A DNA stretch of 22,922 bases from a virus. Each line of letters begins with the position of its first letter. Position 1 is the stretch's first letter. Location of the stretch: positions 1 through 22,922 of the IMG/VR virus record IMGVR_UViG_3300040801_006048, one strand, 5' to 3'. Made by a program: the position numbers and the translations under genes. The notes beneath the pieces were generated by a model. The model was given only the letters and a program-made list of their open reading frames with translations. It made no database searches and was not told the origin of the DNA. Positions 20,570 through 22,922 of this stretch are shown in pieces.

Positions 20570-21758
20570 CTTTGGCCTCCTTTCTAGTCTTACCCGCCTT
20601 GCTTTTCGCAGGCGTAGATTTTACCGTTTTTTTTACGCTTTTCTTTTTATCATCCGCCACATCAGGAAATTCCTGAGCGAAATGATCCTTAATATTTATT
20701 TTTAATGTCTCCAGTCCGGCCTCAAGTTCAGCCAGACCTTTCTGCTTGATCTCCTCCCAGCTGTTAGTACCAAATACTTTTTCTGAAATTTCAATCCTTG
20801 ATTTTTTATCAGCTGCGCCAGTGCTTGGCCATGCCTTGAATAACTCATTGGTTATTTTTTCAAGGGTTATTTCCTTATTCCTGATATACTGCCTTTTGTC
20901 CTCTTCGGTTTTAAATAAACCACTGGAATCTGTTTCAGTCACCTCCCTTCTTTCTGGATTGGCAAGCATGTCATCAATAGCCGGAGCAAAATTCTCAAAA
21001 TTAGGATTTATAAAAGTTTTGCCGTCAATTAAAGTTGACCTGTCTTTAATGACCGTAGCCTGACGATAGACTTTTTTGTCTTTGCCCAAAATTTCTTCAA
21101 ATCTTTCCATAAGGACCAGAATATCCGGTTCATAGGCAGTTTCTCCCTCGACTTTCATTTTTACCCCTGACTTATAAATTTCTCTTTTACCGGTTTCCGC
21201 ATTGATCTCGTTTTCATACTCATATCCGGCTCTACCGCACATAATGATATGATACGGATCCCGGACTAATGGATCAGAAAATTCTGCTTTCCACATGGGC
21301 TTTAAAATTCCCCAGTCCTGAAACTGCAAATGATTGCGGTTCATTTTTCGCTTATATGCCTCAACAGTGTCCTCCCAGACATGGGAAATTGAGTCAATCA
21401 GGAAAATGTCACTCAGTCCTGTCTCTCTCATGATCCGCATTGATTCTTTTAGGTCCGCCAATGTTCTTGACTCCTTGACCAGTAATTCAATACCGGCTTC
21501 GTTAAAAACTCTTTTCAAGAACTTGGCCGCTTTTTCAGTGTCAAACATGACAATCGGCTTCTTGGATTTAATCTTTTGATGTAAACCGATTGCCACCAAA
21601 GCTGATGTATAGGTTTTACCTGATCCGGCAAACCCCTCAAATGCGGCTTTAAAATACGGCTTGGTATTGGCCACTTCCATAAAAAAGTTGGTCAAATTTT
21701 TTGTAGACTGAGCCGTTACAGTCTTGGTTAATGTTTTTTGTTGCATATTGTTCTGCAT
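20559..21758 (-). CDS. Phage AAA/RecA-like NTPase (Sak4-type, AAA_24)
   Basis: A 399-residue protein from the ATG at 21758; a TTG at 21779 would add seven residues, but GGGAG lies four bases before 21758. It resembles phage ATP-binding proteins related to RecA/Sak4 that act in replication or single-strand annealing recombination. Walker A is FEGFAGSGKTYTS (core 42-49), Walker B is IFLIDSISHVWED (118-130). Then come YHIIMCGRAGYEYENE and a conserved RST segment (VIKDRSTLIDGKTFINPNFE). The C-terminal 60 residues are a helical, lysine-rich tail (KKSVKKTVKSTPAKSKAGKT). It follows a structured region and starts the DNA-metabolism operon. Confidence 0.85.
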   Translation of the reverse strand: MQNNMQQKTLTKTVTAQSTKNLTNFFMEVANTKPYFKAAFEGFAGSGKTYTSALVAIGLHQKIKSKKPIVMFDTEKAAKFLKRVFNEAGIELLVKESRTLADLKESMRIMRETGLSDIFLIDSISHVWEDTVEAYKRKMNRNHLQFQDWGILKPMWKAEFSDPLVRDPYHIIMCGRAGYEYENEINAETGKREIYKSGVKMKVEGETAYEPDILVLMERFEEILGKDKKVYRQATVIKDRSTLIDGKTFINPNFENFAPAIDDMLANPERREVTETDSSGLFKTEEDKRQYIRNKEITLEKITNELFKAWPSTGAADKKSRIEISEKVFGTNSWEEIKQKGLAELEAGLETLKINIKDHFAQEFPDVADDKKKSVKKTVKSTPAKSKAGKTRKEAKDAK

Positions 21759-21779
21759 TGGACTCCCGCGGGAATCCAA
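21758..21779 (-). promoter_or_regulatory. Palindrome enclosing the NTPase ribosome binding site
   Basis: On the minus strand TTGGA-T-TCCCGCGGGA-G-TCCAA is a palindrome except for one pair that becomes U.G in RNA. The GGGAG that would recruit the ribosome lies inside the right arm, and the final A of the palindrome is the A of the ATG. Folding of the RNA would hide the ribosome binding site; as DNA it could equally be an operator. Confidence 0.6.
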
Positions 21780-21801
21780 TATTATTAATTTTTTAATCCG
21801 C

Positions 21802-21831
21802 TTGACTATTTCAAACGGTTTGTGATAGGTT
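21802..21831 (+). promoter_or_regulatory. Candidate promoter for plus-strand RNA
   Basis: TTGACT (21802-21807) matches the -35 consensus TTGACA at five of six bases; 18 bases on, TAGGTT (21826-21831) is a weaker -10. It overlaps a tandem 11-bp repeat (ATAGGTTATAG, 21825-21846) that may be an operator. Weak alone, but it points at a folded region and a good plus-strand terminator. Confidence 0.4.
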
Positions 21832-21846
21832 ATAGATAGGTTATAG
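21825..21846. repeat. Tandem 11-bp repeat
   Basis: ATAGGTTATAG occurs twice head-to-tail, one helical turn apart. The inverted ATAGGT core recurs in the palindrome CCTATAGG at 21890-21897. The arrangement looks like a regulator-binding site at the plus-strand promoter. Confidence 0.6.
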
Positions 21847-21932
21847 GCCTTTTAAGAAATAGCGCTTTCTTAAGAGGCGTTCATAAACACCTATAGGCAT
21901 CCACCCTTTTTGCAGGGTGGGTGTCTTTTTTT
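21838..21932 (+). ncRNA. Candidate small non-coding RNA
   Basis: Downstream of the candidate plus-strand promoter lies a 13-pair stem (21847-21859 with 21866-21878, loop TAGCGC) whose one non-Watson-Crick pair is U.G only on the plus strand, then a short linker with the palindrome CCTATAGG, then an intrinsic terminator. The pieces together form a compact RNA of about 95 bases. It lies opposite the 3' end of the small gene at 21881-22069 and upstream of the NTPase gene, so it may be an antisense regulator of the early operon. The start is estimated. No protein-coding frame explains it. Confidence 0.5.
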
Positions 21933-22069
21933 CTCGAAAACAACCTTCTTCTGGCATTCTCAAGAATTTCGATATCCCTCCAGATATCATACGGCTCAAG
22001 AGATCCGCCTAACGGATAATCATCACAAAATTCCTCCGTGTCGACCATCTCCCGAGGTAAGTGATCCAT
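21881..22069 (-). CDS. Small hypothetical protein with a good ribosome binding site
   Basis: A 62-residue acidic protein, MDHLPREMVDTEEFCDDYPL and later EPYDIWRDIEILENARRRLF. It has GGGGGTGAT seven to eight bases before the ATG, one of the few clear Shine-Dalgarno sites here, and a short hairpin before that. Its last 16 codons overlap the proposed plus-strand RNA terminator, so either the gene and RNA overlap antisense or the C-terminus is incidental. No family is recognised. It is the first gene in what looks like the early phage operon. Confidence 0.55.
   Translation of the reverse strand: MDHLPREMVDTEEFCDDYPLGGSLEPYDIWRDIEILENARRRLFSRKKDTHPAKRVDAYRCL
21897..21932 (+). terminator. Plus-strand intrinsic terminator
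   Basis: Stem 21897-21907 with 21914-21924 (core CCACCCT/AGGGTGG, loop TTTTGC), then C and seven T residues at 21926-21932. Wobble pairs occur only on the plus strand and the T run is on the plus strand, so it ends plus-strand transcription, although no plus-strand protein gene is present. Confidence 0.75.
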
Positions 22070-22133
22070 ATTTCATCACCCCCTTTCCAGTCATCCCGGA
22101 CTCATGCCGGAGATGAATTATTTTATTAAATTG

Positions 22134-22355
22134 TTAATGTCTTTTCACCAACCGATAATTTTTCTGCAAATACATCAATTCTTTAACCTTCTCCTCCAAA
22201 ACCTCATTTGCCTCTTCCAGTATTTTTAAAAATTCAAAAATATTAACTCCTTCCGTTTCCGGCCTTAATCTCTGTACCTGCAAATCAATAATGGTCGCCA
22301 GCGTGCCGAAATAATCATCGCTTTTGATATGAAATTGTAGACTTTTTTTGCTCAT
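22134..22355 (-). CDS. Small hypothetical protein near ftsZ
   Basis: A 73-residue protein, MSKKSLQFHIKSDDYFGTLA then IIDLQVQRLRPETEG, followed by a helix and MYLQKNYRLVKR at the end. It starts right after a bidirectional terminator that separates it from ftsZ. It could be a host gene next to ftsZ or the first phage gene; the prophage boundary cannot be placed. Sequences beginning 'FHIKSDDY.GTLAT' seem familiar from small-genome bacteria, but I cannot name a family. Confidence 0.6.
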   Translation of the reverse strand: MSKKSLQFHIKSDDYFGTLATIIDLQVQRLRPETEGVNIFEFLKILEEANEVLEEKVKELMYLQKNYRLVKRH

Positions 22356-22358
22356 ACA

Positions 22359-22406
22359 AAAAACCCTGAATAATTTGAATTATTTATCAAATTATTCAGG
22401 GTTTTT
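22359..22406. terminator. Bidirectional terminator
   Basis: A 19-pair perfect stem (22359-22377 with 22388-22406, ten-base loop), with A run before and T run after, so it works on both strands. It lies directly upstream of the 22355 ATG and may insulate ftsZ from the phage genes. Confidence 0.9.
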
Positions 22407-22468
22407 AAGAAATATCCACAGTTTTATTAATTTTCCTGAATTTCCGCCAAATCACCCCTATTTTCAAC

Positions 22469-22501
22469 CAAAAAGGATTGAAAACTATGCTTTCAATCCT
22501 T
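22469..22501 (-). terminator. ftsZ intrinsic terminator
   Basis: An 11-pair perfect stem (22473-22483 with 22491-22501, seven-base loop). On the minus strand it is followed by five T residues, as expected for a terminator, 40 bases after the ftsZ stop. Confidence 0.85.
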
Positions 22502-22541
22502 GTATTTGACTAATATTAAGCTAAATTCAGCATTTATGCCC

Positions 22542-22922
22542 TTACATCATCTTCTTTCGAATAAATGCTGGAATGCCTAATTCTTCATCTTCTTCCGGCT
22601 CATCATCCTGCTTCTTGGCCGCTGGTTCAAATTGAGCCGCTTTTAAACTGGAAAATTTGCTTTTTTTATTGCGTTTTTTTAATTCTGTTTCTTTTTGTTT
22701 TTCTTGTTTTAGTATTTCTTTTTCTTCTTCTTCGGCAATAAAAGAGCTGGGAGTATATGATTTAGGCGTTGATGATTCATCTATGCCCATTTGTCGGCCG
22801 TCAAAACCAGTAGCCACAACCGTAATTTTCATTTCATCTTTTAACTTATTATCAATAACAGCGCCAAAAATTACTTTGGCGTCTTCGTCAACCGAGGATG
22901 TAATAACTTTCGCGGCTTCATT
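22542..22922 (-). CDS. ftsZ: Cell division protein FtsZ (C-terminal part)
   Basis: The last 126 codons of ftsZ; the 5' part lies beyond the right edge of the window. FtsZ is the tubulin-like GTPase that forms the division ring. The visible part shows NEAAKVITSSVDEDAKVIFG and AVIDNKLKDEMKITVVATGF, the conserved end of the FtsZ core. A variable acidic/lysine-rich linker follows, and the tail LGIPAFIRKKMM is the conserved C-terminal peptide that binds FtsA/ZipA-type partners. This is the only clearly host gene and shows that the phage genes lie in a bacterial chromosome. Confidence 0.95.
   Translation of the reverse strand, partial: NEAAKVITSSVDEDAKVIFGAVIDNKLKDEMKITVVATGFDGRQMGIDESSTPKSYTPSSFIAEEEEKEILKQEKQKETELKKRNKKSKFSSLKAAQFEPAAKKQDDEPEEDEELGIPAFIRKKMM

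Overview
This window is most of a tailed-phage genome (long, probably flexible-tailed, with an HK97-type head), apparently a prophage in a bacterial chromosome. The only clearly cellular gene is the 3' part of ftsZ at the right edge. Every protein gene reads on the minus strand, so transcription runs from high to low coordinates. The DNA is AT-rich, the genes are tightly packed with short overlaps, and almost none has a recognisable Shine-Dalgarno site. The FtsZ tail, the AT-rich sequence and the tiny proteins suggest a small-genome bacterium. A member of the Candidate Phyla Radiation (Patescibacteria, for example Parcubacteria) is my best guess, but it is inference. No integrase, repressor or attachment repeat is visible, so the left boundary and any lysogeny genes lie outside the window.

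Layout in transcription order. (1) 22922-22356: ftsZ 3' end and two tandem terminators. (2) 22355-19028: small genes, a RecA-like phage NTPase, and a winged-helix protein that looks like the replication initiator. Inside the initiator gene are four 16-bp palindromic iterons beside an AT-rich repeat, an arrangement like the lambda origin inside gene O. A candidate plus-strand non-coding RNA (about 21838-21932) and a long folded region (20180-20295) lie between these genes. (3) 19065-17666: a ParB-domain/adenine methyltransferase fusion and a small cysteine-containing protein. (4) 17609-11287: terminase small and large subunits, portal fused to a MuF-type domain, prohead protease, major capsid protein and a small accessory protein. 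(5) 11229-8265: head-tail connector, head-closure, gp10-like and tail-terminator proteins, a small repeat protein and the major tail protein. (6) 8260-6149: tail assembly chaperone with a -1 frameshift site (T TTT TTA) and the tape measure. (7) 6144-1742: tail hub, tail fibre-like proteins and a glycine-rich adhesin-like protein. (8) 1721-814: two small membrane proteins and a T7-lysozyme-type amidase, an Xhl/Xly-like lysis set. (9) 744-1: three small genes after the lysis set.

The head, neck and tail genes follow standard siphovirus order and form one late block. Several junctions in it carry RNA-type hairpins: after the capsid gene, before the connector, before the major tail gene, and three between portal and protease. 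Many mismatches in these stems become G.U pairs only in the minus-strand transcript. The opposite holds for the candidate plus-strand RNA. No gene-free stretch exceeds 300 bases. The main gaps are 20155-20362, 22356-22541, 13508-13667, 11533-11670 and 21759-21880, and each holds hairpins described below.
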